Shown piece by piece: positions 1 to 8,514 of a stretch of 64,000 nucleotides of DNA. This DNA comes from Flagellimonas amphidinii (GTDB taxonomy: Bacteria > Bacteroidota > Bacteroidia > Flavobacteriales > Flavobacteriaceae), in contig NZ_JABFNN010000039.1 of NCBI RefSeq assembly GCF_013090115.1, positions 186,001 through 250,000 on the forward strand, in the 5' to 3' direction. The notes under the pieces are model-generated. The model was not told where the DNA came from. It saw only the letters and a list, made by a program, of their open reading frames with translations, and did no database searches. Each line of letters opens with the position of its first letter. Within the stretch, counting starts at the first letter, position 1. Made by a program: the position numbers and the translations under genes.

Positions 1-325
1 TATATTCAAAAGTATAAGAAGAATCGGTTGTAGTCAATATTTTTATATGGATTGATTTCTCCTCTGCCTTATTCTTTGGATTAATATTCTTTAGGACGTA
101 CTCACAATCATTGATCCAACGAACAGAAGAGGTATCTTGTTTCCCCTCATAATAATCTATTTCTCTTTCCAAGGTCCGTATAAAAGTGGTAATTTTTTCT
201 TCCCCATCAATTATTGTGGAAAAAGAAAACTCACCAGTTTTAAAATCGCTACAGTTGCGTTGAGGAGGATTTTGACAAGCCCAAAAAGCAAAGAAAACTA
301 ACCCTAAGAAATAAAATTTGGTCAT
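1..325 (-). CDS. Lipoprotein of unknown function, 3' end cut by window edge
   Basis: The minus-strand frame opens with ATG at 325 and is still open at base 1, so about 108 N-terminal residues are visible. Residues 1-16 form a hydrophobic signal and Cys17 (motif FWAC) is a likely lipidation site, which suggests an outer-membrane or periplasmic lipoprotein. The mature part is charged and soluble and includes the stretch IRWINDC-like SSVRWINDCEYVLK. It resembles a small flavobacterial lipoprotein that databases often label DNA topoisomerase IV, apparently by neighbourhood rather than by homology. I see no topoisomerase motif here. Role unknown. Confidence 0.75.
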   Translation of the reverse strand, partial: MTKFYFLGLVFFAFWACQNPPQRNCSDFKTGEFSFSTIIDGEEKITTFIRTLEREIDYYEGKQDTSSVRWINDCEYVLKNINPKNKAEEKSIHIKILTTTDSSYTFEY

Positions 326-370
326 GTTTGCAAAGTAAGGGGAAAGAAATGGATTTGGAATAACGCACAA

Positions 371-766
371 TTATTTTTTTGTTTCGAAAGATTCAAAAGT
401 ACCGTCTCCATAGAAAAGTAGAACACGTACAGGTTGCTTATTTGAGTTTATAGATATTTCAGGCGTATGATTTTCTGGTTCTTGCTGCTTTGATGCTAAC
501 GTATCTTCATCAAAATTAAGAGTGGGGGCATGCATTGTATTTTTCAAAGCAGGAAAACTTCCTTTGCCTTCCAGCAACCAATACAAATTAACCTCTGGAT
601 AAGCTTTAATCAATTTCATCACAAAATCCAAACTGGGTTTGTTTCTGCCACTGAGCAAATGAGACACACTAGATCGTTGTACTCCAATCTGATCGGCAAA
701 AGAAGAAACAGACAAATCATAATGTCCAATAATCGACTTGATCCTAGCTACTATAGTATTGTTCAC
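371..766 (-). CDS. XRE-family helix-turn-helix transcriptional regulator
   Basis: This 131-residue protein has an N-terminal Cro/CI-type helix-turn-helix at about residues 8-63, with the recognition part SSVSHLLSGRNKPS and the typical follow-on WLLEGKGSFP. The C-terminal half is low-complexity and acidic, with no recognisable sensor domain, and ends in a short beta-like stretch (VRVLLFYGDGTFESF). It is probably a DNA-binding regulator with unknown targets. The start is GTG at 766. A perfect TACATTTG box (reading 773 to 766 on the minus strand) touches this codon, so either the transcript is nearly leaderless or that box is fortuitous. Confidence 0.85.
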   Translation of the reverse strand: MNNTIVARIKSIIGHYDLSVSSFADQIGVQRSSVSHLLSGRNKPSLDFVMKLIKAYPEVNLYWLLEGKGSFPALKNTMHAPTLNFDEDTLASKQQEPENHTPEISINSNKQPVRVLLFYGDGTFESFETKK

Positions 767-1067
767 AAATGTAAATTATATGTTCATAAAGTTAACCATT
801 AATAATTGCATTTATGAGGTGATATCAAAAATTTGTTATCAACATACTTAAATCACCGTAGTAGTTAACATAAGCTTATATCCTTATTATTAACAAGTAA
901 ATAAAACGACATAGATAAATCTAATACGAGTTTTAAGGATGTAATATCACTCAGATTAATGTAGCACAAGAACGTTACAGATGTAATATGCAAGTAGAAA
1001 TTAGTTAATTACAATTGTAACCTGACTATAGTTTACTTTTGTAATCAAAATCAAAAAAGATAGTTAT
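767..1067. other. Divergent intergenic region, AT-rich, no gene
   Basis: These 301 bases separate the divergent XRE regulator and the M14 peptidase. They are strongly AT-rich and hold no open frame with coding character on either strand. The right end carries a good promoter for the peptidase (1015-1041), and the left end has a TAnnTTTG box touching the regulator start. I found no clear palindromic operator or structured RNA in between. Confidence 0.6.
1015..1041 (+). promoter_or_regulatory. Bacteroidota-type promoter for the M14 peptidase gene
   Basis: A TTG at 1015-1017 is followed after 16 bases by TACTTTTG at 1034-1041, a perfect match to the TAnnTTTG -7 consensus of this phylum. Transcription should begin a few bases later, leaving a leader of roughly 20 bases before the TTG start at 1068. 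Confidence 0.6.
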
Positions 1068-2171
1068 TTGAATTATTCAACCTATAGACATCATTCAGTA
1101 CAAGGAAGGTATGTTTCGCCGAGAATTCTATTTGAAAAGTGGTTAGGTCATTTAAACGGACCTACCATAAAGGTTGTGGGAAAATCTGTTGAGGAAAGAC
1201 CAATCCATAGTATAACTTTAGGAAATGGAATAAAGCGGGTTTTAATGTGGTCTCAAATGCATGGGAACGAGTCCACGACCACCAAAGCCGTTATGGATCT
1301 TATCAACTTTTTAGGGAGTAATAACCCTTTGTCAAATACTATAATTGATAACTGCACTCTTTGTATTATTCCAATGTTGAATCCTGATGGTTCCAACGCA
1401 TACACACGCGTAAACGCCAATCAGGTTGACCTTAATAGGGATGCAAAAAATCAAACCCAACCTGAAAGTAAAGTCTTAAGGGAAATTTTCGACACATTTG
1501 AGCCTGATTTTTGTCTTAATCTGCATGGCCAAAGAACTCTTTTTAGTGCTGGTAATACAGATAAACCAGCAACCGTTTCATTTTTATCGCCTTCGAGCAA
1601 TCCAGAACGAGATATTACACCAGCAAGAGAGGTTGCCATGAAATTAATTGTGGCAATGTCCCAAAATCTGCAATCTTTGATTCCGGGACAAATTGGAAGA
1701 TACGACGACTCCTTTAATGACAATTGTGTCGGAGATACTTTTCAAATGATGAATGTGCCTACCATTCTTTTTGAAGCAGGACACCATCCAAAAGATTATG
1801 AGCGCGAAAAAACACGGGAGTATATTTTTCAATCCTTGGTAGAATGTCTTAAGACCATTGCTATGGACAAAATAGATGAATTTGAAACCTCTCACTATTT
1901 TGATATTCCAGAAAATCAAAAGCTGTTTTATGACATTTTCGTGAAAAGTCCTCACATGGTCAATCCAAAACTTAGCAGCGAAGCGCAAATAGGAATAAGT
2001 TATAGGGAGGAATTAAATGAAAATACGATTCAATTTATCCCTGAAATTGCAGCTGTTGGAAATCTTAAGGGTAAGTACGGACATGAATATTTGAATTGTA
2101 GTAAGCCAGAGGATTTTAAAGCCTTGGTTTCCAAGGAAGAAATACTTGAGTTGGTCCGTGAAGCGAAATAA
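1068..2171 (+). CDS. M14-family zinc carboxypeptidase, cytoplasmic form
   Basis: This 367-residue protein has the M14 metallopeptidase signature. The zinc ligands are His65 and Glu68 (QMHGNE) and His153 (NLHGQ), the substrate-binding Asn-Arg pair is at 123-124, and Glu236 (FEAGHH) is the likely catalytic base. It has no signal peptide, so it should act in the cytoplasm, perhaps on imported cell-wall peptides or short peptides. A secreted paralogue lies at 59826-61292 and shares the blocks WSQMHG.E, MLNPDG, and PGQ.GRY.D. The start is TTG at 1068. No in-frame ATG occurs before residue 60, and the promoter ends just upstream, which supports the TTG. The substrate is not predictable from the sequence. 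Confidence 0.85.
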   Translation: MNYSTYRHHSVQGRYVSPRILFEKWLGHLNGPTIKVVGKSVEERPIHSITLGNGIKRVLMWSQMHGNESTTTKAVMDLINFLGSNNPLSNTIIDNCTLCIIPMLNPDGSNAYTRVNANQVDLNRDAKNQTQPESKVLREIFDTFEPDFCLNLHGQRTLFSAGNTDKPATVSFLSPSSNPERDITPAREVAMKLIVAMSQNLQSLIPGQIGRYDDSFNDNCVGDTFQMMNVPTILFEAGHHPKDYEREKTREYIFQSLVECLKTIAMDKIDEFETSHYFDIPENQKLFYDIFVKSPHMVNPKLSSEAQIGISYREELNENTIQFIPEIAAVGNLKGKYGHEYLNCSKPEDFKALVSKEEILELVREAK

Positions 2172-2247
2172 CAACTATGTTTTTAATTATTTCTTGCGTT
2201 TTATTTAAAAAAAAAGCATTTTTATTACGTAAATTTTCTTAATTAAC

Positions 2248-2255
2248 TAATTTTG
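2248..2255 (+). promoter_or_regulatory. -7 promoter box for the Lrp/AsnC gene
   Basis: TAATTTTG at 2248-2255 matches TAnnTTTG and lies 17 bases before the ATG at 2273. No convincing TTG -33 element is visible at the right distance. Confidence 0.45.
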
Positions 2256-2272
2256 CTGAAAATTTCAATAGT

Positions 2273-2752
2273 ATGAGCAAAGTAAAACTAGACGAAATCG
2301 ACCACCAGATTCTGGATATGTTGATTGACAATACCCGAACCCCTTTTACCGATATTGCCAAAAAGTTGTTGATTTCGGCTGGTACTGTACATGTTAGGGT
2401 AAAGAAAATGGAAGAATCAGGGATAATCAAAGGGTCTTCATTGACTTTGGATTATGTGAAACTGGGTTATTCTTTCATCGCTTATGTAGGTATCTTTTTG
2501 GAAAAGACCCATCAAACCAAGTTTGTTTTGGAGCGTCTTAACCAAATACCATATGTTACCGTAGCGCACATTACAACAGGAAAGTTCAATATCTTTTGTA
2601 AGATCAGGGCAAGAGATACAACACACGCTAAGAATATTATCTTTAAAATAGATGACATTGATGGTATTTCTAGAACTGAGACTATGATTTCATTGGAGGA
2701 AAGCATCAACGACAAAAAACGTCTGATGCACACCATTTTCAATGAATTGTAA
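2273..2752 (+). CDS. Lrp/AsnC-family transcriptional regulator
   Basis: This 159-residue protein has the length and architecture of an Lrp/AsnC regulator. An N-terminal winged helix-turn-helix (about residues 5-52, with LDEIDHQILDML and ISAGTVHVRVKKMEESGII) is followed by a ligand-binding RAM domain (about 66-145). Such proteins sense amino acids and regulate their metabolism or transport. The next gene downstream starts 18 bases after its stop and may be co-transcribed. Proline and alanine dehydrogenases lie nearby at 4.9-7.6 kb, and regulation of one of them is possible but unproven. Confidence 0.9.
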   Translation: MSKVKLDEIDHQILDMLIDNTRTPFTDIAKKLLISAGTVHVRVKKMEESGIIKGSSLTLDYVKLGYSFIAYVGIFLEKTHQTKFVLERLNQIPYVTVAHITTGKFNIFCKIRARDTTHAKNIIFKIDDIDGISRTETMISLEESINDKKRLMHTIFNEL

Positions 2753-2770
2753 AAAGCGGTTTCAATAGAG

Positions 2771-3286
2771 ATGAAACGTTCTGATTTACAGACATCGGAA
2801 TATAATCCCTTCTATCACAACTATATCCTTGCTTTAGGTGATATTACCCTAAAGCAAGGATTGGTAGATGGAAGGGATGAATTTTTAAAGCTCCTGGATA
2901 GCATTCCTGATAGCAAAATGACCTTTGCTTATGCAGCGGACAAATGGACTTTGGCAGAACTACTCATACACATCATTGATACAGAAAGGGTATTTCAATA
3001 TAGGGCCTTGCGTTTTGCAAGAAATGATAGGACGCCCTTACCAGGTTTTGAGCAGAATGATTATGTTCCGAACAGCGGAGCTGATTCAAGAACTAAAAAA
3101 AATATTGTTGAGGAGTATAAAGCTGTAAGGGAATCTACCATTGTCTTATTCAATACTTTTGACGAGAAAGCCCTTAAAAGGGCTGGAGTTGCCAGCGGTT
3201 CGGACATGAGTACTAGAGCAATGGGGTTTGTCATCTGTGGACACCAGGCCCATCACCTAAAAATTATTCGAGAACGATATCTTTGA
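2771..3286 (+). CDS. DinB-superfamily protein
   Basis: This 171-residue protein fits the DinB/YfiT-like four-helix fold. The N-terminal helix has the pattern KWTLAELLIHIIDTERVFQYRALRFAR, whose first His would be a metal ligand, and the C-terminal GHQAHHLKIIRERYL supplies the other two His. Family members are metal-binding, often thiol-transferase-like enzymes, but most have no known substrate. The gene follows the Lrp regulator after 18 bases. A distant family member lies inside the his operon at 28078-28596. Confidence 0.85.
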   Translation: MKRSDLQTSEYNPFYHNYILALGDITLKQGLVDGRDEFLKLLDSIPDSKMTFAYAADKWTLAELLIHIIDTERVFQYRALRFARNDRTPLPGFEQNDYVPNSGADSRTKKNIVEEYKAVRESTIVLFNTFDEKALKRAGVASGSDMSTRAMGFVICGHQAHHLKIIRERYL

Positions 3287-3294
3287 TGTAAAGT

Positions 3295-3633
3295 CTAGTA
3301 AATATTTTCGTCCTCTTGCTCGTTATCGGTCTCAAAGTCAGATTCATTCATTTGAGATTCATTTTCATCTAAAACAGCTTCTTTTGCAAGACCTTTGTCC
3401 AATTCCTTTTCAATATTTTCTTCAAAGTTGGAAATGAAATTGGAAAGGCTTTTACTGATTTTCACCAAATATATAGCTTCTTCAGTCCTTACTTCAACTG
3501 CTTCAATAAGTTCTCCATTTGGTTTTTTTAGAGTGATGATATCGTCATCCCCATAACCGTATGGGTAAGAATCAATCAAAACCGCAGCAGTTTTGTGATC
3601 TAGTTTTTTGTAATCGATAAGTATGCGTTTCAT
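3295..3633 (-). CDS. Conserved hypothetical protein next to aroB
   Basis: The frame can be extended to 3696, but that segment looks non-coding. The ATG at 3633 gives a 112-residue protein starting MKRILIDYKKL. The N-terminal 75 residues are well ordered (beta strands, then a charged segment), and the C-terminal third is acidic and low in complexity (ESQMNESDFETDNEQED), probably disordered. It lies 99 bases downstream of aroB on the same strand and may be read through from it. I do not recognise a family with a known role. Confidence 0.7.
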   Translation of the reverse strand: MKRILIDYKKLDHKTAAVLIDSYPYGYGDDDIITLKKPNGELIEAVEVRTEEAIYLVKISKSLSNFISNFEENIEKELDKGLAKEAVLDENESQMNESDFETDNEQEDENIY

Positions 3634-3732
3634 AGTGGATGGTGTTATTTTTGATTTCCATCCTAAACTATACATTTTTGGATTTGGTATTTCCAAAGAG
3701 TTGTAAACGCTACATTTTAGTATACGTAGTTC

Positions 3733-4788
3733 TTATTCTTTGTAGTAAGCAAATGCCTTGTTGAAAAGTTCCTCAGGGACTTTAACATCTGTAACTGCCT
3801 CTCCTATAGATTGCAACAGCACAAAATTGATGTCGCCATGAGAGTTTTTTTTGTCATACTTAAGAAGTTTAAGAATAGCATCAATATCATCAGTATCAAA
3901 CTCAACTCTTTCAAAATAATTAAGAAAAGTGTGCTTGATGTCTTGCAGGGAAAGTTTTGACAAGCCTTTGAGTTCATGTGATAAATAACCTTCCAAAATC
4001 ATTCCGATAGCAATAGCCTCACCATGAAGCAAAGTTTTTTTGTCCGGATTTTCCAAGAAATAAGATTCTATGGCATGCCCTAAAGTATGTCCGAAATTCA
4101 AAATTTTGCGCAATCCTTTTTCAGTAGGATCCTGCAGTACCACATCATTTTTAATTGCAATGGACTTTTGAATGAATGCTGCATTGGCATATTGATCTGC
4201 TTCCTTTAGATCCTCCCAATAATTGCTATCCTTTATAAGGCCATGCTTGAGCATCTCGGCATAACCGCTGTTTACCTGCCTTGGATCAAGGGTTTTTAGG
4301 AATTCTGGGAAAATCAAGACCATTTGAGGTTGATTGATGACCCCAATTTGATTTTTTAAACTTCCTAAATCTACCCCCGTTTTTCCACCTATGGATGCGT
4401 CGACCATGGAAAGTAACGTAGTGGGCACATTGATAAAATCTATGCCCCTTTTAAAAGTAGAGGCAACAAAACCTCCCATGTCAGTCAGTACACCACCACC
4501 AAGATTGATCAGAAGACTTTTTCTGTCACCATCATAATTGGAAAGTTCCTCCCATAATTGCAGGCAAGTGGAAATATTTTTGTTCTCTTCCCCAGACTTG
4601 ATCTCTAAAATTTGATCCACATTAGAATCAAGTATGTCTTGGAATATTGGGAGACACAATTTTTTGGTGTTTTCATCCACCAATAAAAAAACTTTGGAGT
4701 ACTGATTTTTGGTTATATGTTGTCTGAGGGCAGCTACAGCCAACTCCTCTAAATGTACGTCGTAAGCGTGGGATTTAACAGAATCCAT
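3733..4788 (-). CDS. aroB: 3-dehydroquinate synthase
   Basis: AroB converts DAHP to 3-dehydroquinate, the second step of the shikimate pathway, using NAD and a divalent metal. The 351-residue length is normal. The signature block NLGGGVLTDMGGFVAS (NAD binding) is near residue 98, followed by the substrate-binding Lys of GGKTGVD, and the C-terminal metal-ligand region contains NFGHTLGHAIES and LLHGEAIAIGM with the expected His residues. It is divergent from proline dehydrogenase across a 91-base gap. A near-consensus box (TTATTTTG on the minus strand) is present in that gap. No other aro gene is in the window. Confidence 0.97.
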   Translation of the reverse strand: MDSVKSHAYDVHLEELAVAALRQHITKNQYSKVFLLVDENTKKLCLPIFQDILDSNVDQILEIKSGEENKNISTCLQLWEELSNYDGDRKSLLINLGGGVLTDMGGFVASTFKRGIDFINVPTTLLSMVDASIGGKTGVDLGSLKNQIGVINQPQMVLIFPEFLKTLDPRQVNSGYAEMLKHGLIKDSNYWEDLKEADQYANAAFIQKSIAIKNDVVLQDPTEKGLRKILNFGHTLGHAIESYFLENPDKKTLLHGEAIAIGMILEGYLSHELKGLSKLSLQDIKHTFLNYFERVEFDTDDIDAILKLLKYDKKNSHGDINFVLLQSIGEAVTDVKVPEELFNKAFAYYKE

Positions 4789-4849
4789 AATTCAATTTGA
4801 AACACAAAATAAAGACTATTTTTATAGATAATCTTCTAGCATACCTACT

Positions 4850-4857
4850 TATATTTG
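4850..4857 (+). promoter_or_regulatory. -7 promoter box for proline dehydrogenase
   Basis: TATATTTG at 4850-4857 matches TAnnTTTG and lies 22 bases before the ATG of the proline dehydrogenase gene. It sits in the divergent aroB/proline dehydrogenase spacer. Confidence 0.45.
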
Positions 4858-4879
4858 ATTCTTTAAAAGATTTGTAATA

Positions 4880-6052
4880 ATGCACCCAAATTTTGAGGAT
4901 ACCGCAATTGCGTTTCAGTTAAAAACCGATTCTGAGCTTGAACGTGCCTACTTTTTATTCAAATTGATTGCCAATGAACCATTGGTAAGGATAGGAACTG
5001 CGGTCACCAATTTTGCAATTAAGGCACACCTTCCCATTGAAGGATTGATAAGAGCCACTGTATTTGACCATTTTTGCGGTGGGGTCAATGAAGAAGACTG
5101 TTTACCTATTATTGCCAAAATGTACGAAAAAGGAGTTTCCTCCATTTTGGACTATTCTGTTGAAGGAAAAGAGATTGAAAACCAGTTTGATTTTGCATTG
5201 CATAAAACTTTGGAGGTTTTGGACTTTGTAAAAGAAAAAGATGCCATGCCTTTTGCGGTGTTTAAACCCACTGGTTTTGGACGCTTTGCTTTGTATGAAA
5301 AACTTAGCTCTGGTGAAAAATTAAATGATAATGAAGCCGCAGAATTGGAAAGAGTACTTAATAGATACGACCAGGTATGCAAAAAAGCATATGATTTGGA
5401 TGTGGCTTTGTTAATTGATGCTGAAGAAAGTTGGATGCAAGATGCTGCAGACGATTTAGCCTTTCAAATGATGCGAAAATACAACAAGAAAAAGGCCGTG
5501 GTCTTCAATACCATTCAAATGTACCGTTGGGATAGAATGGAATACCTGAGGGAACTATATGAAACAGCAAGTTTGGAAAAATTCAAAATTGGATTGAAAG
5601 TTGTTCGCGGTGCCTATATGGAGAAGGAAAATAAAAGGGCAGAGGAACTTGGTTATAAAAGCCCAATTTGTGCGTCCAAAAAAGAAACAGACGAAAATTT
5701 TGATGCTGCTGTGGAATATATCATGGGTCATTTAGGCCAGATTTCAATATTTGCAGGGACCCATAATGAAGAAAGTAGTTTAAAGCTTGTAAATTTTATG
5801 CAAGCTAAAAACTTGGAAGTGAACCATCCAAATATCTGGTTCGGACAACTTTTTGGCATGAGTGACCACATAACATTTAACCTAGCGGAAAATGGATTCA
5901 ATGTTGCCAAGTATGTACCCTATGGACCAGTAAAGGATGTTATGCCATATTTAATAAGAAGAGCAGAGGAAAATACTTCGGTTGCCGGACAGACCACAAG
6001 AGAACTGGGATTGCTTCAAACTGAAAAAAAACGGAGGGAAGAAAGTAGCTAA
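4880..6052 (+). CDS. Proline dehydrogenase (FAD-dependent)
   Basis: This 390-residue protein is a stand-alone proline dehydrogenase that oxidises proline to pyrroline-5-carboxylate. It has the TIM-barrel features of the family: VVRGAYMEKENKRAEELGY (FAD and substrate loop), FAGTHNEESS, and the terminal helix block YLIRRAEENTS whose two Arg bind the proline carboxylate. The length suits the monofunctional, eukaryote-like form rather than PutA. The partner P5C dehydrogenase is not in the window. Its 3' end overlaps a convergent gene by 4 bases. Confidence 0.95.
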   Translation: MHPNFEDTAIAFQLKTDSELERAYFLFKLIANEPLVRIGTAVTNFAIKAHLPIEGLIRATVFDHFCGGVNEEDCLPIIAKMYEKGVSSILDYSVEGKEIENQFDFALHKTLEVLDFVKEKDAMPFAVFKPTGFGRFALYEKLSSGEKLNDNEAAELERVLNRYDQVCKKAYDLDVALLIDAEESWMQDAADDLAFQMMRKYNKKKAVVFNTIQMYRWDRMEYLRELYETASLEKFKIGLKVVRGAYMEKENKRAEELGYKSPICASKKETDENFDAAVEYIMGHLGQISIFAGTHNEESSLKLVNFMQAKNLEVNHPNIWFGQLFGMSDHITFNLAENGFNVAKYVPYGPVKDVMPYLIRRAEENTSVAGQTTRELGLLQTEKKRREESS

Positions 6053-6420
6053 TCCCGAATAACGCTCTCAGCAATAACCTTTGATTCACAATTTTTCATA
6101 ATTAGAACTAAATTCTTACCATCCTGCTCTTTTGAAACATGATAGGTTTTACAAGGTTTTGATTTTGTGTCACTTTCCCCGAAATCAATATCCCCATCCT
6201 GAAGAAAAGATTGTATAAGTAACGTATCTTGATAGGTTAATGGGAGTTCCTCCCCAAACACCAATGGTTTTGAGCGCATGTCCTTAAGTACCCTGCAATT
6301 TGGAAAATAGCAAAACTCAATGCCATTTTCACCTCCTTTTTTCTTTAGAAAAAAAACTAAAAAAACAACACCTATGGATAGTCCTACTAAGTACCATCCC
6401 AATCGTCGTAAAAAAGCCAT
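6049..6420 (-). CDS. Membrane-anchored DUF4258-like protein
   Basis: This 123-residue protein has one N-terminal membrane segment (about residues 8-26, LGWYLVGLSIGVVFLVFFL) followed by a soluble domain with CYFPNCRVLKDMRSK and two further Cys (CKTY, NCES). The layout resembles the short DUF4258 proteins common in Flavobacteriaceae. Function is unknown. It begins 5 bases after the stop of alanine dehydrogenase on the same strand, so the two are probably co-transcribed. Its end overlaps the proline dehydrogenase stop by 4 bases in convergent orientation. Confidence 0.8.
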   Translation of the reverse strand: MAFLRRLGWYLVGLSIGVVFLVFFLKKKGGENGIEFCYFPNCRVLKDMRSKPLVFGEELPLTYQDTLLIQSFLQDGDIDFGESDTKSKPCKTYHVSKEQDGKNLVLIMKNCESKVIAESVIRD

Positions 6421-6425
6421 TTATA

Positions 6426-7625
6426 TCAAAAAATAAGAAAATTAATATCGCTATAGTTCAATCCGAACCAATCACCTACAGATTTATTGGTCAAAATACC
6501 ATGATACATGTACAATCCATTGCGCAGGCCTTTATCAAACCTAAGTGAATGTTCTAAGCCCCCATCTTCTCCGATTTTCAGTAAATAAGGTGTAAAAATA
6601 TTGCTTATAGATATTGAAGAAGTTCTAGGGTATCTTGAAGGAATATTGGGGACCCCATAATGGATCACACCAAATTTTTCCACTGTGGGTTTATTATGAC
6701 TGGTGATTTCTGAGGTTTCAAAACAGCCACCCATATCAATACTTACATCTATAATGACAGCTCCCTTCTTCATATTTTCAACCATACCACTTGAAACTAC
6801 AACAGGAGAACGATCCTTACCGCGAGTTGCGCCAATGGCAACATCACAACGTTTTAGCGCCTTCAAAAGATTTTTTGGTTGTATGGTTGATGTGTAAATG
6901 GTTCTATTAAGATTGGTCTGGAGGTTTCTTAGTTTAGTAATGGAATTATCAAACACTTTTATATTGGCACCTAGGCCTAATGCCGAGCGTGAGGCAAATT
7001 CCCCAACTGTGCCAGCACCAATAATTACAACTTCAACAGGAGGTACACCACTGATATTACCAAACATTAAACCATTGCCTTGATTGGTAGCCGCCATAAG
7101 TTCCGAAGCTATAAGTATGGATGAAATCCCGGCAATTTCACTCAAGGAACGAACGGCTGGATAATTACCGTCTTCATCCCTGATATATTCAAATGCCACG
7201 GCTGTCAATCTTTTTTTGGCCATGGCTTCAAAATACTCTTTGTTCTGTGTCTTTATCTGTAATGCAGAGATAATTATGGTCTGCGGATTCAGTAAATCAA
7301 TTTCAGAAAGGGTAGGGGGCTCTACCTTAAGTACAATTGGACATGAAAAAACCTTTTTAATGTCCCTGGTAATTTCGGCACCGGCAGTTGTATAATCCAT
7401 ATCCGAAAAATTGGCCCCGTCACCGGCCCCAGATTCAATAAGCACTCTGTGTCCATGAGCAGTAATTGCATTTACAGCATCTGGCGTAAGACATATACGT
7501 TTTTCTTGGTATTGGTTCTCTTTGGGAATGCCAATAAAAAGCTCCCCCTTCTGTTTGAGGATTTCCAAAGTTTCTTCTTGGGGTAAAAGCTGTTGTTTAC
7601 TAAACGGGGAAGATGGCTGGTTCAT
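6426..7625 (-). CDS. ald: Alanine dehydrogenase
   Basis: This 399-residue protein belongs to the alanine dehydrogenase/pyridine nucleotide transhydrogenase family and should interconvert alanine and pyruvate plus ammonia with NAD. The N-terminus has IGIPKENQYQEKRICLTPDAV (substrate domain) and the Lys of VLKVEPP. The Rossmann segment VVIIGAGTVGEFASRSALGLGA lies near residue 200. It sits in an operon-like minus-strand run between a small membrane protein and DUF4258. A perfect -7 box lies 41 bases upstream of the ATG at 7625. Transhydrogenase subunit alpha is an alternative, but the length and lack of a partner favour alanine dehydrogenase. Confidence 0.9.
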   Translation of the reverse strand: MNQPSSPFSKQQLLPQEETLEILKQKGELFIGIPKENQYQEKRICLTPDAVNAITAHGHRVLIESGAGDGANFSDMDYTTAGAEITRDIKKVFSCPIVLKVEPPTLSEIDLLNPQTIIISALQIKTQNKEYFEAMAKKRLTAVAFEYIRDEDGNYPAVRSLSEIAGISSILIASELMAATNQGNGLMFGNISGVPPVEVVIIGAGTVGEFASRSALGLGANIKVFDNSITKLRNLQTNLNRTIYTSTIQPKNLLKALKRCDVAIGATRGKDRSPVVVSSGMVENMKKGAVIIDVSIDMGGCFETSEITSHNKPTVEKFGVIHYGVPNIPSRYPRTSSISISNIFTPYLLKIGEDGGLEHSLRFDKGLRNGLYMYHGILTNKSVGDWFGLNYSDINFLIF

Positions 7626-7665
7626 ACAATGTAAAATGTAAGTGCCCGTTGAAAGGGATCAAAAA

Positions 7666-7673
7666 CAAATTTA
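7666..7673 (-). promoter_or_regulatory. -7 promoter box for alanine dehydrogenase
   Basis: On the minus strand 7673-7666 reads TAAATTTG, matching TAnnTTTG. It overlaps the end of the upstream gene by three bases and would give ald its own transcript with a leader of about 35 bases. Confidence 0.4.
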
Positions 7674-8213
7674 CATTTTTTTTGAAAGGGTGTGGTGGCG
7701 TTGCTCCAGTTTCTCCCTTTCTTTACGTAGTTCTTCTTTTTCCTTAAGGATTTGCAATTCAGTATCCATAGAGTCCAAATCGATGCCATGAACGTGTTTA
7801 TCAAATAACTTTATCCGTACAAAATATACAACCGGTACTATTACCATGGTAACAGCTACAACGTAGAGGACCTCATTTTCATCTACTTTAACAGAGTCAG
7901 AAGTAAATGCAGAATATAGCTGAAATCCATACATAGCGATAGGAATCAGTATGGCATGGTACCACCAATTTTTGCATGTTACGAACCAAAAAATCAAAAG
8001 AACTAAAGGGACTAGTTTTGTTAGGTAATAATAAAGTGCGGTTCCTGCATCAGCAAAACCATTTGCACTTATAGTAAAAAATAGAAAGCTAATGTTCTCC
8101 TCTCCATCTGAAACATATTTATGCGAATAGAAAATAATGGGTGTCAATGCTATGATCAAAGCCAGAAATCCTTCTATTATCAGCTTGGTTCTAATTGTTT
8201 TTCTCTCCTTCAT
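7671..8213 (-). CDS. Small integral membrane protein with C-terminal coiled coil
   Basis: The 180 residues contain about four hydrophobic segments (roughly 10-28, 62-80, 84-104 and 116-135). They are followed by a charged tail of about 45 residues rich in Lys and Glu (LKEKEELRKEREKLEQRH) that looks like a cytoplasmic coiled coil. I cannot assign a family. It lies upstream of ald on the same strand, with 45 bases between them and a likely separate promoter for ald. Confidence 0.75.
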   Translation of the reverse strand: MKERKTIRTKLIIEGFLALIIALTPIIFYSHKYVSDGEENISFLFFTISANGFADAGTALYYYLTKLVPLVLLIFWFVTCKNWWYHAILIPIAMYGFQLYSAFTSDSVKVDENEVLYVVAVTMVIVPVVYFVRIKLFDKHVHGIDLDSMDTELQILKEKEELRKEREKLEQRHHTLSKKM

Positions 8214-8251
8214 GGTATTAGCATAACTGCAAATGCCAAGATTTATTGTAA

Positions 8252-8281
8252 TAAAAAAAGCCCTTCCAAAAGAAAGGGCTT
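8252..8281 (-). terminator. Rho-independent terminator of the 45-residue peptide gene
   Basis: AAGCCCTT (8258-8265) and AAGGGCTT (8274-8281) form a perfect 8-bp stem with an 8-base loop. On the minus strand the stem is followed by a run of seven T. It lies 25 bases beyond the stop of the small gene at 8307. Confidence 0.8.
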
Positions 8282-8306
8282 GTTGAAAAGTTAAAATTGT
8301 TAGGAA

Positions 8307-8444
8307 TTACTTCTCTCTAACAATCTTCTTCTTGTCAATTTGAACTGTTTGGTCTTGGTCAACCTTAATTACGTCAGTAGAAACTGCAGTCATAGCCAAG
8401 AAACCAATAGCCAATAATCCAAAAAATAGTCTTTTAGTGTTCAT
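8307..8444 (-). CDS. Small secreted peptide, 45 residues
   Basis: ATG at 8444 to the stop at 8307 encodes 45 residues. Residues 1-21 are a clear signal peptide (MNTKRLFFGLLAIGFLAMTA) and the mature part is about 24 residues with a basic C-terminus ending KKKIVREK. The gene has its own promoter (8486-8514), its own strong terminator (8252-8281) and directly repeated upstream elements (8509-8587), so it is a real, separately controlled unit despite its size. I recall similar short exported peptides in other Flavobacteriia but none with a known role. It may be an envelope stress or signalling peptide, which is speculation. Confidence 0.75.
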   Translation of the reverse strand: MNTKRLFFGLLAIGFLAMTAVSTDVIKVDQDQTVQIDKKKIVREK

Positions 8445-8485
8445 CGTAAAAGAGTTTTTGGTTAATAAATGAATTCATTCTAGAA

Positions 8486-8514
8486 CAAATGTAGGAAAAT
8501 TTCCCAACCTACAA
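8486..8514 (-). promoter_or_regulatory. Promoter of the 45-residue peptide gene
   Basis: On the minus strand TTG (8514-8512) is followed after 18 bases by TACATTTG (8493-8486), a perfect TAnnTTTG box. The -33 element lies inside the first of two 19-bp direct repeats, so a repeat-binding factor would contact or neighbour RNA polymerase. Confidence 0.65.
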
